64,000 bases of DNA from Ochrovirga pacifica (GCF_000220525.1 NZ_AFPK01000044.1:62001-126000); one strand, 5' to 3'. Numbered from the stretch's first letter, positions 35,541 to 45,764 are shown. A program made the numbers and translations. The notes: a model not told the origin generated them from the letters alone.

Positions 35541-37640
35541 CTAACTAATATTTGCCCAAATGCTGGTTCTTTTATGTATTTGTTCATAGGTTTGTTTGAT
35601 TGGTTTGTTTTTTGGCAATGCTAAATTGGGATCTTCTTGTAACACTAGAACGGCTGTATTTCTGGCCAAATGCAACTCTTTTGAGTCTTTTACTAAATCA
35701 GCAATTTTTAAATTTAACACTCCGCTTTGTTGTGTTCCCATTAAATTACCTGGCCCTCTTAATTTCAAATCTACTTCTGCAATTTCAAACCCATCACTGG
35801 TTCTAACCATTGTTTCCAAACGTGTTTTAGAATCGTTAGATAACTTTACTCCAGACATTAAAATGCAATAACTCTGATCGGCACCACGACCTACCCTTCC
35901 TCGTAACTGATGCAATTGTGACAAACCAAAACGTTCTGCACTTTCTATAATCATTACCGAAGCATTAGGTACATTTACACCTACTTCAATTACTGTAGTA
36001 GCTACCATAATCTGCGTTTCACCTTTTACAAAACATTGCATTTCTAACTCTTTATCATCGGGTTTCATTTTTCCGTGCACTATACTAATTCTGTAATCGG
36101 GTAAGGGAAATTCTCTCTGAATACTTTCGTAACCATCTTGCAAATCTTTGTAATCCATAGCTTCGGACTCTTCTATCAATGGATAAACAACATATACTTG
36201 TCTTCCTTTGGCTATTTCGTCACGCATAAATTTAAAGACACGCAAACGTGCACTGTCAAAACGATGTACTGTTTGCACGGGCTTACGACCTGGAGGCAAT
36301 TCATCAATTACAGAAACATCCAAATCTCCATAGGCACTCATGGCCAATGTTCTTGGAATTGGAGTTGCAGTCATGATTAGAATATGTGGAGGCAAGGAGT
36401 TTTTCATCCACATTTTAGAACGCTGAGCCACACCAAATCTATGTTGCTCATCTATAATAGCCAATCCTAAGTTTTTAAATACCACTTTGTCTTCTAAAAT
36501 AGCATGTGTGCCTATTAGAATTTGTAAAGAACCTTCTTCTAACGTTTTGTGAATTTCTCTTCGTACTTTGGTTTTGGTAGAGCCCGTTAACAACTGTACC
36601 GTAACTCCAAAACCTTGCAACAATTCCGTAATTGCCTGATAATGTTGGGTTGCTAGTATTTCGGTAGGAGCTAATAAAGCTGTTTGAAATCCATTGTCTA
36701 AAGCAATTAGCATGGTTAACAAAGCTACAATGGTCTTTCCTGCTCCAACATCCCCCTGCAACAAACGATTCATATGTGCTCCTGTAGCCATGTCGGCTCT
36801 TATTTCTTTTAACACTCTTTTTTGAGCTCCGGTTAAGTCGAACTTTAATCCTGATTGGTAAAAAGAATTAAAATACATTCCAATATGCTCAAAAACATAA
36901 CCTTTTATTTTATCTTTTCTGATAAGCTTGTTACGAATTAGCTGCATTTGAATATAAAAAAATTCTTCAAACTTTAATCGCTTCTGAGCCTTTGCTAAAA
37001 GTTCGTGACTTTTGGGAAAATGAATATTTAGTAGTGCTTCTTTTTTACTCATCAGGTCGAGTTCTTTTAAAACTTCTGGTGATAGCGTTTCATGTATGTA
37101 AGGAAAAGCTTCTTTTAACAAATGCTCTAGAGCCTTAGAGATAACTTTGTGATTAAACCCTTTGGCACTCATTTTTTCTGTAGATGGATACAGAGCCTGC
37201 AAACCAGTCGTTAAACTTTTTTTATAATGTTCTTCTAACTCCATTTCTGGATGAGGCATACTAAATGATCCGTTAAAAAAGTTCAGCTTTCCGTAAATTA
37301 CATAAGGTTCGTTAATTTTAATGCTAGACTTTAACCATTTGGTGGCACGGAACCAAATTAGCTCTAGAGTTCCCGTATCATCCTTAAATGTAGCCACCAA
37401 CCTAGAACCTCTTTTTTGTTGTACTTCTTTGATCCCCACCACTACTCCTTTGATTTGAACTTCGCTAGCATTGGGAACCAATTCTCTGATTTTAAAAAAC
37501 TGAGATTTATCTACATATCGATGCGGAAAAAAATTCAGTAATTGATTGGCTGAAAAAATTCCCATTTCTTTCTGTAGTACCGTAGCTTTGGCCGGTCCTA
37601 TTCCAGTTAAATAAGTAACAGGTGTATCAAAATCAAACAT
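35541..37640 (-). CDS. recG: ATP-dependent DNA helicase RecG
   Basis: RecG rescues stalled replication forks by regressing them into Holliday junctions. The 699-residue protein has an N-terminal OB wedge domain (about 1-180), then helicase motifs: Walker A LLQGDVGAGKTIVALL, DEQH box AIIDEQHRFGVAQR, motif III MTATPIPRTLAMS and motif VI QLRGRVGRGADQS. The length is normal. It is transcribed toward pheT, 94 bases away, as a separate unit. Confidence 0.97.
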   Translation of the reverse strand: MFDFDTPVTYLTGIGPAKATVLQKEMGIFSANQLLNFFPHRYVDKSQFFKIRELVPNASEVQIKGVVVGIKEVQQKRGSRLVATFKDDTGTLELIWFRATKWLKSSIKINEPYVIYGKLNFFNGSFSMPHPEMELEEHYKKSLTTGLQALYPSTEKMSAKGFNHKVISKALEHLLKEAFPYIHETLSPEVLKELDLMSKKEALLNIHFPKSHELLAKAQKRLKFEEFFYIQMQLIRNKLIRKDKIKGYVFEHIGMYFNSFYQSGLKFDLTGAQKRVLKEIRADMATGAHMNRLLQGDVGAGKTIVALLTMLIALDNGFQTALLAPTEILATQHYQAITELLQGFGVTVQLLTGSTKTKVRREIHKTLEEGSLQILIGTHAILEDKVVFKNLGLAIIDEQHRFGVAQRSKMWMKNSLPPHILIMTATPIPRTLAMSAYGDLDVSVIDELPPGRKPVQTVHRFDSARLRVFKFMRDEIAKGRQVYVVYPLIEESEAMDYKDLQDGYESIQREFPLPDYRISIVHGKMKPDDKELEMQCFVKGETQIMVATTVIEVGVNVPNASVMIIESAERFGLSQLHQLRGRVGRGADQSYCILMSGVKLSNDSKTRLETMVRTSDGFEIAEVDLKLRGPGNLMGTQQSGVLNLKIADLVKDSKELHLARNTAVLVLQEDPNLALPKNKPIKQTYEQIHKRTSIWANIS

Positions 37641-38030
37641 GAATTTCTTTAGGTTTATGGCATTCTATCAACCATCAAAAATAAGAATTCCTTTTCTTAA
37701 ATACACATCGCTTTTTTTACTATAAATTGAACAAGTGTTCACTAAAAGAAGAACTGCATCAACTAAACCCAATAACCTTTATGCAGACATAATATTTTAA
37801 ACTTTTTTTTATTGATTTTAAACAACTAACCTAACATTTCAGAAAAATTATGCCTACATTCGCTAGTACTAAAGTATGATATCATTACATATATTTATTG
37901 CTACCCCTTTTATATAACGACCCTAGATTAAGGGCAGTAGTTTACTGCCCTTAGTTGAAAGTCGAGAACTTTTATAGTAGTTAAAGTTCAAAAAACGCTT
38001 ACCTTTGCACTTCCATTTAGAATATAACGC
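37641..38030. other. Gene-free stretch between recG and an RNA methyltransferase
   Basis: About 390 AT-rich bases with no ORF I would support. It contains the inverted repeat TAAGGGCAGTA / TACTGCCCTTA (37929-37939 with 37943-37953, loop GTT) without a T run, and a -7 box TACCTTTG at 38000-38007 serving the rightward gene. The recG promoter must also lie here but no clear match was seen. Confidence 0.6.
38000..38007 (+). promoter_or_regulatory. -7 box (TACCTTTG) of the RsmB-like gene
   Basis: The exact TAnnTTTG match ends 23 bases before the ATG at 38031. A matching TTG is not obvious at -33. Confidence 0.5.
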
Positions 38031-39239
38031 ATGAGACTTCATAGAAATCTAGTATTTACAGTTATTGATTCGTTACACGCAATTTTTAACGAACAAGAAT
38101 ATGCTGATAAAGTTGTACAAAAAGCATTAAAAAAAGACAGTCGCTGGGGAGCCAGAGACCGAAAGTTTGTTGCAGAAACCATTTACGAAATTGTAAGATG
38201 GAAACGTTTGTATAACGAAATTGCTGGAACCAAAGACCATTACACACGTGATAATTTATGGAAACTGTTTGCAGTTTGGGCGGTATTAAGAGGAATTGAG
38301 TTGCCTGAGTGGAAGTATTTTACTGAAACGCCTGTAAGAAGAATTAAAGGAAAGTTTGATGAACTTCAAAGCCAAAGAGCCATTGCGCAATCTATACCTG
38401 ATTGGATGGATGATTTGGGAATTAAAGAATTAGGAGAAGAAGTTTGGAGCAAAGAAATCAAAGCACAAAACATTCCTGCATCTGCCATCTTAAGAGTGAA
38501 TACACTAAGAGGAACCAAACAGCAATTGCAAAGCTTATTAGCCAAAGATGACATTGCTACACAGCCCATTAAAGGTTATCCTTATGCCTTAGAATTAGAC
38601 GAACGTAAAAACGTATTTACCACAGCTGCTTTTAAAAGTGGTTTGTTTGAAATGCAAGATGCTTCTTCTCAACTAGTGGCTGAATTTCTAGAAGTAGCCC
38701 CAGGTATGCGCGTAGTAGATACTTGTGCTGGAGCTGGTGGAAAAACTCTACACATTGCTGCATTAATGGAAAACAAAGGTTCTATTATAGCTACAGACAT
38801 TTACGGTGGTAAATTAATGGAATTAAAAAAACGTGCCAAAAGAGCAGGTGCATTTAACATTACTACCAAAAAAATAGAATCGACCAAAACGATTAAAAAA
38901 TTATACAACACTGCAGATCGTGTATTGATTGATGCACCATGTTCTGGTTTGGGAGTCTTAAAAAGAAATCCAGATAGTAAGTGGAAATTACAACCCGAGT
39001 TTTTCGAAAACATCAAGCAAGTACAGGCAGAAATCTTAGATCGCTACAGCAAAATTGTAAAAACAGGAGGAAAAGTAGTTTATGCTACTTGTTCTATTTT
39101 TCCTAGTGAAAACCAACAACAGGTTGAATTCTTTCTAGCCAACAATCCAAATTTTAAACTTGTTAAAGACAATAAAATCTTAGCCTCAGAATCTGGCTAC
39201 GACGGATTTTATATGGCTCTTCTAGAGAGAGTAGAATAA
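38031..39239 (+). CDS. RsmB/NOP family RNA (cytosine-5) methyltransferase
   Basis: This 402-residue SAM-dependent enzyme methylates cytosine C5 in RNA, like RsmB on 16S rRNA. The N-terminal helical NusB-like part (about 1-150; WGARDRKFVAETIYEIVRWKRL) precedes a Rossmann methyltransferase domain with VDTCAGAGGKTLHIAA, the first catalytic-site cysteine in LIDAPCSGLG and the second in YATCSIFPSENQQQ. Both cysteines of the two-cysteine mechanism are present. The exact target base is not predictable. Confidence 0.93.
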   Translation: MRLHRNLVFTVIDSLHAIFNEQEYADKVVQKALKKDSRWGARDRKFVAETIYEIVRWKRLYNEIAGTKDHYTRDNLWKLFAVWAVLRGIELPEWKYFTETPVRRIKGKFDELQSQRAIAQSIPDWMDDLGIKELGEEVWSKEIKAQNIPASAILRVNTLRGTKQQLQSLLAKDDIATQPIKGYPYALELDERKNVFTTAAFKSGLFEMQDASSQLVAEFLEVAPGMRVVDTCAGAGGKTLHIAALMENKGSIIATDIYGGKLMELKKRAKRAGAFNITTKKIESTKTIKKLYNTADRVLIDAPCSGLGVLKRNPDSKWKLQPEFFENIKQVQAEILDRYSKIVKTGGKVVYATCSIFPSENQQQVEFFLANNPNFKLVKDNKILASESGYDGFYMALLERVE

Positions 39240-39242
39240 AAA

Positions 39243-41558
39243 TTAAGACGTTAATATGTTCCAAACCAATTCTTTTGTTAAGGGTTGGTTTTTTGCTTTT
39301 TCTTTGATGGTAACAAAATCCATTTTAAAATCGCAACCCGTTTTGTATTCCGAACATCCGTAAGCAGTAGCACCTTTTAATATGGTTCCTTTTTTACATT
39401 TTGGACACATCAAAACCTCGGGTACTTTTTGGGCTTCAGTTTTGTTTTTTTTAGGGACTTTAGGCTTCAATTTTAACTGAAAATCTTTATCAAAAACAAC
39501 TGTACCTTCTACTTTTTTATCCTTTTGTTCAAAACCTTTTAGGTTTACCGTACTTCCTTTGCTTAACAAACGAACAAATTGATTTTCTGATATTTTTTTT
39601 CCTAAATATTCGAATGGTAAAATAAAATTACAATTCTCATTGTATTTGCTACATCCATAAGCTTTGCTGCCTTTTAAAAGCTGTCCTTCTTTGCATTTAG
39701 GACACGATTTTCCAACAACCCCTTGGGTTTCTTTTTGAATAGCCTGTACTTCTTTCTTACTTGCCACATCTACCTGAATAGGTCTATAATTGGACAAACG
39801 CACCTCTACCACCAAATCATCTACCATCTGTTTCATATTTCTTATAAACGTCCCTGCGTGGTAAGTTCCTCTTTCAATATCTTTTAATTGCTTTTCCCAT
39901 TCCCCTGTTAATCTTGCTGATTTTAACAATTTATTTTGAATAGTATCAATCAATTGAATTCCTGTAGACGTAGGTAAAATTTGTTTTTTATTACGTTCTA
40001 TATAATTTCTTTTAAACAAGGTTTCTATAATACTTGCTCTGGTTGAGGGTCTTCCTATTCCATTTTCTTTCATCAAGTCTCTCAACTCATCATCTTTTAC
40101 CTGCTTTCCTGCCGTCTCCATAGCTCTTAACAAAGTTGCTTCGGTATATTGCTTTGGAGGCTTGGTTTCTTTTTCTAAAAAAGAAGGTTTATGCACACCC
40201 GATTCTCCTTTTACAAAAGTGGGCATTACTTTATCGTCTTCTGTTTTTTTTGCTGTTGATTGATTTTGTTCTGCTGTTTTAAAAACCACTCTCCAACCTT
40301 CGGTTAAAATTTCTTTTCCTGTGGTTTTAAAACCTATTTTTTCTACTTCTGCCAATACAGTTGTGTTAGACACATCACTATCTGGATAAAAAACTGCAAT
40401 GAATCTACGAGTAATAATGTCGTATACTTTTTGTGCATTGGCATGCAAGGGCACTTCTACTCCTGTAGGAATAATAGCATGATGATCTGTTACTTTTTTA
40501 TCGTTAAAAACCTTGATGGATTTTTTGATTTTTTTCTCTGCTAAAACTGGAGCTGTTAAGGTTTGATAACGACTTAATTTTGATAAAATACCTCTTACTT
40601 TTGGATACAAATCATTAGGTAAAAAAGTAGTATCAACCCTAGGATACGTAACTACTTTTTGCTCGTACAATCCTTGGGTAAGCTTTAAGGTTTCATCGGC
40701 TGTAAAGCCAAACTTATTATTGCAATAAACTTGCAACCCTGTTAAATCGAACAGTTTGGGAGCATATTCTTTTCCCTTTTTTTTAAGAACGGATGTTATT
40801 TCTAAAGGTTTGTCTTTAATTAACGCTAAAGTTTGTTCTCCGTCTTCTTTTTTTAAATAACGTCCTTGTTCGTTGTTAAAAATGGTATCTCTGTACAAGG
40901 TCTGAATTTCCCAGTACGGTTGGGGCTTAAAGTTTTGTATTTCTAAAAAACGTTTTACAACCATGGCTAAGGTTGGAGTTTGCACTCTACCTACAGACAG
41001 CACTTGTTTGTCTCTTCCGTATTTAAGAGTGTACAAACGCGTTGCATTCATTCCCAACAACCAATCTCCTATTGCTCTAGAACTTCCTGCATAATACAGG
41101 TTATCGTATTTTTCTGCGGGTATTAATTTCTCAAATCCTTCTTTAATAGCTTCTGTGGTAAGTGATGAAATCCACAAACGCTCCACTTTGCCTTTGTATC
41201 CTGCTTGGTTGATTACCCAACGCTGAATCAATTCTCCTTCTTGTCCTGCATCGCCACAATTAATTACTACATCTGCTTTACTAAATAGAAATTTAATGGT
41301 ATTGAATTGCTTCTGAACTCCCTTGTCTTCCATTACCTTTACTTCAAAACGTTCAGGAAGCATGGGTAAAGTGTCTAAATTCCAACTTCGCCAATGAGGT
41401 TTGTATTCGTGCGGAGCATACAACCCACACAAATGTCCAAAAGTCCATGTTACTTGATATCCATTTCCTTCATAATATCCATCACAACGAAGATTAGCTC
41501 CTAAAACAGCAGCTATTTCTTTGGCAACACTTGGTTTTTCGGCAATACAAACTTTCAT
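39243..41558 (-). CDS. Type IA DNA topoisomerase (topoisomerase III-like)
   Basis: This 771-residue type IA topoisomerase cuts one DNA strand via a tyrosine to relax or decatenate DNA. The Toprim domain begins with CIAEKPSVAKEIAAVLGA and includes NCGDAGQEGELIQRWV. The catalytic tyrosine is Tyr305 in VVTYPRVDT. At the C-terminus two CxxC-type zinc-ribbon segments follow: CPKCKEGQLLKGSKAYGCSKY, and CPKCKKGTILKGATAYGCSEY. This makes it TopB-like. A -7 box TATATTTG (minus strand, 41590-41597) lies about 30 bases upstream of the start. Confidence 0.95.
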   Translation of the reverse strand: MKVCIAEKPSVAKEIAAVLGANLRCDGYYEGNGYQVTWTFGHLCGLYAPHEYKPHWRSWNLDTLPMLPERFEVKVMEDKGVQKQFNTIKFLFSKADVVINCGDAGQEGELIQRWVINQAGYKGKVERLWISSLTTEAIKEGFEKLIPAEKYDNLYYAGSSRAIGDWLLGMNATRLYTLKYGRDKQVLSVGRVQTPTLAMVVKRFLEIQNFKPQPYWEIQTLYRDTIFNNEQGRYLKKEDGEQTLALIKDKPLEITSVLKKKGKEYAPKLFDLTGLQVYCNNKFGFTADETLKLTQGLYEQKVVTYPRVDTTFLPNDLYPKVRGILSKLSRYQTLTAPVLAEKKIKKSIKVFNDKKVTDHHAIIPTGVEVPLHANAQKVYDIITRRFIAVFYPDSDVSNTTVLAEVEKIGFKTTGKEILTEGWRVVFKTAEQNQSTAKKTEDDKVMPTFVKGESGVHKPSFLEKETKPPKQYTEATLLRAMETAGKQVKDDELRDLMKENGIGRPSTRASIIETLFKRNYIERNKKQILPTSTGIQLIDTIQNKLLKSARLTGEWEKQLKDIERGTYHAGTFIRNMKQMVDDLVVEVRLSNYRPIQVDVASKKEVQAIQKETQGVVGKSCPKCKEGQLLKGSKAYGCSKYNENCNFILPFEYLGKKISENQFVRLLSKGSTVNLKGFEQKDKKVEGTVVFDKDFQLKLKPKVPKKNKTEAQKVPEVLMCPKCKKGTILKGATAYGCSEYKTGCDFKMDFVTIKEKAKNQPLTKELVWNILTS

Positions 41559-41670
41559 AAAAAAGAGGCTTCTTTTTTTGGATAGGGAACAAATATACTA
41601 CAAAAGTTTTTCTAGTTTAGAGAAAGATATTCACAGTTTCACGACTATGGATATTTAAACTTTTTTAGAA

Positions 41671-42822
41671 ATGAACAAACCCCTTATACTCTGTCTTATT
41701 GTACTAAGTCAGTTTTTTGGTACCTCTCTTTGGTTTAGTAGCAATGCCGTGCTTTTCTCTATTGCAGAATACCATCATTTAGAAAATTCGGATTTGCTAG
41801 CGAACCTAACCATTGCTACGCAAGTAGGTTTTATTTTAGGGAGTTTGTTGTTTGCTTTTTTTAGCATAGCAGACAGATACAAAGCTAACTGGGTGTTTAG
41901 CGGTAGTATTTTACTTGCTGCTTTGTTCAATACTTGTATCACCCTTCCTGAACTAACGTTTAATTGGATTTTTGCCTTTCGCTTTTTGACTGGTTTTTTT
42001 CTTGCAGGAGTGTATCCGGTGGGCATGAAAATTGCTGCATATTTTTTTCCTAAAAAAGTTAGCAATGCTCTTGGTGTTTTGGTAGGTGCTTTGGTTTTAG
42101 GAACCGCTTTCCCTCATTTTGTAGCTAGTTTTCAAATAGACTTGTCTTGGAAAGCAGTTATTTTTACAAGCTCAATTCTCGGAATTTTAGGAAGTTTTTT
42201 AATGATTGGTTTGTCAACACCAACAAACAGCAACTTAACTCGACTAGACATGACTCTACTTCCTAAACTCTTTAAAAAACAAGATTTTAGAGCCGCAAGT
42301 TGGGGTTATTTTGGTCATATGTGGGAATTGTACACCTTTTGGACATTTGTGCCTTTGCTTATTTCTAAATTTGCTCAACAACAAAACTCAACAGTCAATA
42401 CTTCTTTCCTTTCTTTTATCACCATAAGTGCAGGTGCTTTGGGTTGTGTATTCGCTGGAAAACTTGCATTGAATTTAGGAACACTAAAAGTTACCCGATG
42501 GGCTTTGTTTGCTTCATTTTTTTGTTGCTTGTTAGCTCCAATAAGTTTGTATTTCCCTACAGAATTGTTTTGTGTTTTTTTAGTTTTTTGGGGGCTTGTC
42601 GTGGTAGCAGACTCTCCTTTATTATCAACACTTATCAACCAAAACTCAATACCCAACTACAACGGAACTGCATTAACCATTTCTACCAGTATCGGTTTTA
42701 TGATTACAATTGTTAGCATTGCCCTTTTTAACTATGCAATGCAATACTTTACAATTCCTTTCGTTTTTGTATTACTTGCACTGGGGCCTTTAATTAGTAT
42801 TTGGGCTTTGCCTAAAAAATAA
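41671..42822 (+). CDS. MFS transporter
   Basis: A 383-residue major facilitator superfamily permease with about twelve hydrophobic helices. The first loop after helix 2 carries the conserved basic motif (FSIADRYKANWVF region), and helix 4 has FAFRFLTGFFLAGVYPVGMKIAAYFF, typical of sugar-phosphate or anion carriers of the superfamily. The transported compound cannot be identified. It is divergent from the topoisomerase gene and 13 bases ahead of a secreted hypothetical protein gene. Confidence 0.9.
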   Translation: MNKPLILCLIVLSQFFGTSLWFSSNAVLFSIAEYHHLENSDLLANLTIATQVGFILGSLLFAFFSIADRYKANWVFSGSILLAALFNTCITLPELTFNWIFAFRFLTGFFLAGVYPVGMKIAAYFFPKKVSNALGVLVGALVLGTAFPHFVASFQIDLSWKAVIFTSSILGILGSFLMIGLSTPTNSNLTRLDMTLLPKLFKKQDFRAASWGYFGHMWELYTFWTFVPLLISKFAQQQNSTVNTSFLSFITISAGALGCVFAGKLALNLGTLKVTRWALFASFFCCLLAPISLYFPTELFCVFLVFWGLVVVADSPLLSTLINQNSIPNYNGTALTISTSIGFMITIVSIALFNYAMQYFTIPFVFVLLALGPLISIWALPKK

Positions 42823-42856
42823 GTATCTTATAGTTATGGGCTTATTATCTAAAATT

Positions 42857-43390
42857 ATGTCTAAAGTATATCTTATTTTTCTATGTTGTTCTAACTTGTT
42901 GTTTTCTCAAGAAGTTCCTAAAGATTGTTTGTTGATTGTTAAAGAGAACCATTGGAAAATGAACTTTGTTATGCCTGTAAAAAAAAGCAACAACGCAGAA
43001 CTTAATGATTTACAAGCTATTGAAAAAGCTATTACCAATTCTCCTTTTGTTCAAGGATACAAGTACAAAATTGATTTAAAATATATAGAAAAAATTGCTC
43101 CAGTTCCTAGTTTAGAATCTTTACTTCCTCTTAGCAAAACATCGTTTTTAGACACGGATTTGTTTCCCAACCTAAACAGTAACTTGCATTTAAACGGAAG
43201 TGTAAACATAAACGGAATTACACAACTCATCACCCTAAAAGGAGATTTAAACAAATACGATGGTAAATACCTGCTACAAATAAGTTATCATATTGGTACA
43301 GAACAAAGTTATCTACCTAAAATTGTACATCAGCGAGTGCAAGAAGGATTGGGACTAATTCTAAAAATAAACCTAGAACGTTCTAAATAA
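42857..43390 (+). CDS. Secreted hypothetical protein
   Basis: The ATG at 42857 (MSKVYLIFLCCSNLLFSQ) gives a direct signal peptide and is preferred to the one 7 codons earlier at 42836, though the latter cannot be excluded. The mature part of about 160 residues is rich in beta strands. Its second half (LHLNGSVNINGITQLITLKGDLNKYDG) is faintly like YceI-type lipid-binding barrels, but this is not secure. It follows the MFS gene on the same strand. Confidence 0.65.
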   Translation: MSKVYLIFLCCSNLLFSQEVPKDCLLIVKENHWKMNFVMPVKKSNNAELNDLQAIEKAITNSPFVQGYKYKIDLKYIEKIAPVPSLESLLPLSKTSFLDTDLFPNLNSNLHLNGSVNINGITQLITLKGDLNKYDGKYLLQISYHIGTEQSYLPKIVHQRVQEGLGLILKINLERSK

Positions 43391-43421
43391 AAAGAGCAAC
43401 AAATATAAACTTGCTGCTCTT
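43386..43421 (-). terminator. Terminator of ytxJ
   Basis: AAGAGCAACAA (43392-43402) pairs with TTGCTGCTCTT (43411-43421) with one mismatch. On the minus strand the stem is followed by TTTTTATTT. Confidence 0.6.
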
Positions 43422-43443
43422 CTGCTTTATTGATCTTTATTTT

Positions 43444-43824
43444 TTAAAAACTCAATTCTAGAATTCCATAATGAGAATCGTGCTGCTTTACCTTTCCGTC
43501 TTTTAAAAAGATAGCTTGTGGAGATTGATGTACAATTTCAAACTTTTCGGCAATGGCATTAGACACATCTCTGTTTGCAATTAAATCTAAATAATACAGT
43601 TTATACGTATCACTAGCTCCTACTTGATTTTTAAAACGATTTAATACACTAGAACTAATACTACAACGTGTGCTGTGTTTAAAAATTACAACTTCTTGCG
43701 TTTTAGATTCCTCTATCAGGGTTTCTAATTGAGCAACATCTACCAAAGGATGCCAAGTTGTTTCTGAACTTTCCTTTGATGCATCTGATTTGTTGTTTCC
43801 TAAAAATTTATTAAATAATCCCAT
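43444..43824 (-). CDS. ytxJ: Bacillithiol system redox-active protein YtxJ
   Basis: YtxJ is a small thioredoxin-fold protein of the bacillithiol redox system, thought to act as a monothiol bacilliredoxin. The 126-residue protein has the single-cysteine site in VIFKHSTRCSISSSVLNRF (Cys54, CxxS) and the cis-proline region near HQSPQAIFLKDG. It lacks a signal peptide, so it acts in the cytoplasm. Its presence implies bacillithiol, the low-molecular-weight thiol found in many flavobacteria. Confidence 0.93.
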   Translation of the reverse strand: MGLFNKFLGNNKSDASKESSETTWHPLVDVAQLETLIEESKTQEVVIFKHSTRCSISSSVLNRFKNQVGASDTYKLYYLDLIANRDVSNAIAEKFEIVHQSPQAIFLKDGKVKQHDSHYGILELSF

Positions 43825-43923
43825 CTATTTTAGTTGTTTTGTTAATTGTCTTTTTACAAAGATTAAAAATTAAGTCGAAACAAAACCTGTTGCTTACAAC
43901 AAACTAAGTCTTAAAACAATGTT

Positions 43924-44850
43924 TTAATTGCACTGTGTTCTAAATTCTAGCGGAGACATTTGGGTCTTTTTTTTAAATAATTTATGAAAAGACGATGGGT
44001 GTCCAAACCCCAAATCATAAGCTATCTGACTAACAGATAATTGGGTATTTGCCAACTGTTCTTTGGCTAGTGAAATTACGCTAGCATGTATGTGCTGCAA
44101 AGCACTCATACCTGTTACTGAAGTTAACAAGCTACTTAAATAACTTGGAGATAAACAAACAGCTTCTGCTAATTGCTCTACAGTAGGCAACCCTTTTTCT
44201 AATCCCTTGGCTTCTTTGAAATAAGTTGCTAGCCAAAGCTCTACTTTTTCAATAATTTGATGATTGGATTTGTTTCTAGTAAGAAACTGTCTTTGATAAA
44301 ATCGTTCGGCATAATTAAGCAACAACTCTAAATGAGCTACTATAATTTTTTGACTAAAAGGGTCTAAATTGCCCTGATATTCTTGTTCAATACTTTTGAA
44401 AAGTGTAACTACTTGGGCTTCTTCTTTTAACGACACGAACAGAGCTTCGTGGGTAGTATAATTAAAAAAATCATACGATTTTATTTTTTTTACCAATGCT
44501 GTCTTCCAAAAAAAGTCGGGATGTATTAACAATAACCAACCTGAAGGTTTTAGATGAGTCTCCACTTTTAAATTGGGATTGTGCTCCATGCTTAGCACCT
44601 GATTGGGTGCTATAAAAGTCATCACTCCTTCATTAAAATCATAGGTTTGCTGACCGTAATAAAACTTGTACGGAACATTCCTCTTTAGTCCAATAACATA
44701 ATATTCGTGCTTTAATTTCCAACTTTCCCAATCTTTTGGATAAGCAATTTGGTTGTACGCTACCAAACTGATAAGAGGATGTTCCGGAGCAGGCAAATTG
44801 GCAAAGCTATGGTAGTCGCTAATAGTTTTAAAATGGTTCAATTTTTCCAA
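43924..44850 (-). CDS. AraC family transcriptional regulator
   Basis: A 308-residue AraC-type activator. The C-terminal region (about 195-305) contains both helix-turn-helix units: LPTVEQLAEAVCLSPSYLSSLLTSVTG and LSVSQIAYDLGFGHPSSFHKLFKKKTQMSPLEFR. The N-terminal part is a cupin-like sensor. It lies 30 bases downstream of the SDR gene on the minus strand, so the two are probably cotranscribed. The inducer is unknown. Confidence 0.93.
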   Translation of the reverse strand: MEKLNHFKTISDYHSFANLPAPEHPLISLVAYNQIAYPKDWESWKLKHEYYVIGLKRNVPYKFYYGQQTYDFNEGVMTFIAPNQVLSMEHNPNLKVETHLKPSGWLLLIHPDFFWKTALVKKIKSYDFFNYTTHEALFVSLKEEAQVVTLFKSIEQEYQGNLDPFSQKIIVAHLELLLNYAERFYQRQFLTRNKSNHQIIEKVELWLATYFKEAKGLEKGLPTVEQLAEAVCLSPSYLSSLLTSVTGMSALQHIHASVISLAKEQLANTQLSVSQIAYDLGFGHPSSFHKLFKKKTQMSPLEFRTQCN

Positions 44851-44880
44851 GTTTTTTTATTGACTAATTTATAAAAACAT

Positions 44881-45639
44881 TTACAGTAACATTCCTCCTG
44901 AAACTTCTATACGTTGCCCATTGATCCAGTTTGCTTTCTCCGAACATAAAAAAGCAACCACACCACCAACATCTTCTGCCTCACCTACTCTTCCCAAAGC
45001 TGTAATATTTTTAATGATTGTTCTTTTCGCTTCGTTATCTCTATTTGCTCCGTTCCCAAAATCGGTGGCAATAGCTCCTGGAGCAACCACATTGGATCTT
45101 ATTTTTCTATCACCCAATTCTTTGGCTAAGTAACGTGTAAACACTTCTACCCCACCTTTCATTATTGCATAAGCAGAAGCACCAGGAAAACTGAATCTTG
45201 TTAACCCACTAGAAATATTTACAATACTTCCCCCTTGATTTATATAAGGAATAGCGGCTTGGGTAAGAAAATAAACACTTTTTAAGTGAATTTGAAACAT
45301 TTCATCAAAATCTATTGCTTGGGTTTGCTCAATCGTTTTGTTTAAGCCTGTCCCTGCATTGTTGATAAGGAAATCAAAATTAGGATGTCCATTTTCTTTT
45401 TGTAAAAATGCCGTAACTTCTGCCAGCAATTCTCTACCCGACAACGGATTGTTAGCATGGTAAACAAACGCTTTGGCTTTAACTCCCAAAGCTTCTATTT
45501 CGGTAATTACCTCATCAGCTTTGTTTTGATTGCTATGGTAAGTAAAAAGAATGGTAACTCCTTCTTTGGCTAAATTCAAAGCCATATCTTTTCCTAGACC
45601 TCTGCTTGCTCCTGTAATAAATGCAATTTTGTTTTTCAT
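44881..45639 (-). CDS. SDR family NAD(P)-dependent oxidoreductase
   Basis: A classical 252-residue short-chain dehydrogenase. It shows TGASRGLGKDMA for the cofactor, NNAG in FDFLINNAGTG, the catalytic serine in NISSG and YxxxK in SAYAIMKGG, and closes with INGQRIEVSGGML. All catalytic residues are present. The substrate is unknown. It probably heads a unit with the AraC regulator. Confidence 0.94.
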   Translation of the reverse strand: MKNKIAFITGASRGLGKDMALNLAKEGVTILFTYHSNQNKADEVITEIEALGVKAKAFVYHANNPLSGRELLAEVTAFLQKENGHPNFDFLINNAGTGLNKTIEQTQAIDFDEMFQIHLKSVYFLTQAAIPYINQGGSIVNISSGLTRFSFPGASAYAIMKGGVEVFTRYLAKELGDRKIRSNVVAPGAIATDFGNGANRDNEAKRTIIKNITALGRVGEAEDVGGVVAFLCSEKANWINGQRIEVSGGMLL

Positions 45640-45764
45640 CTTACTAAATTTTAAAAGTTCTATGTTGTAAAACTAGTCCGATAGGTTGTAACTATTGTTT
45701 CCATATTTGGGTTTGTTGTGTCCATATCTTCGTCTTTACTTTTTTATTACGATGTAGCACAAAA

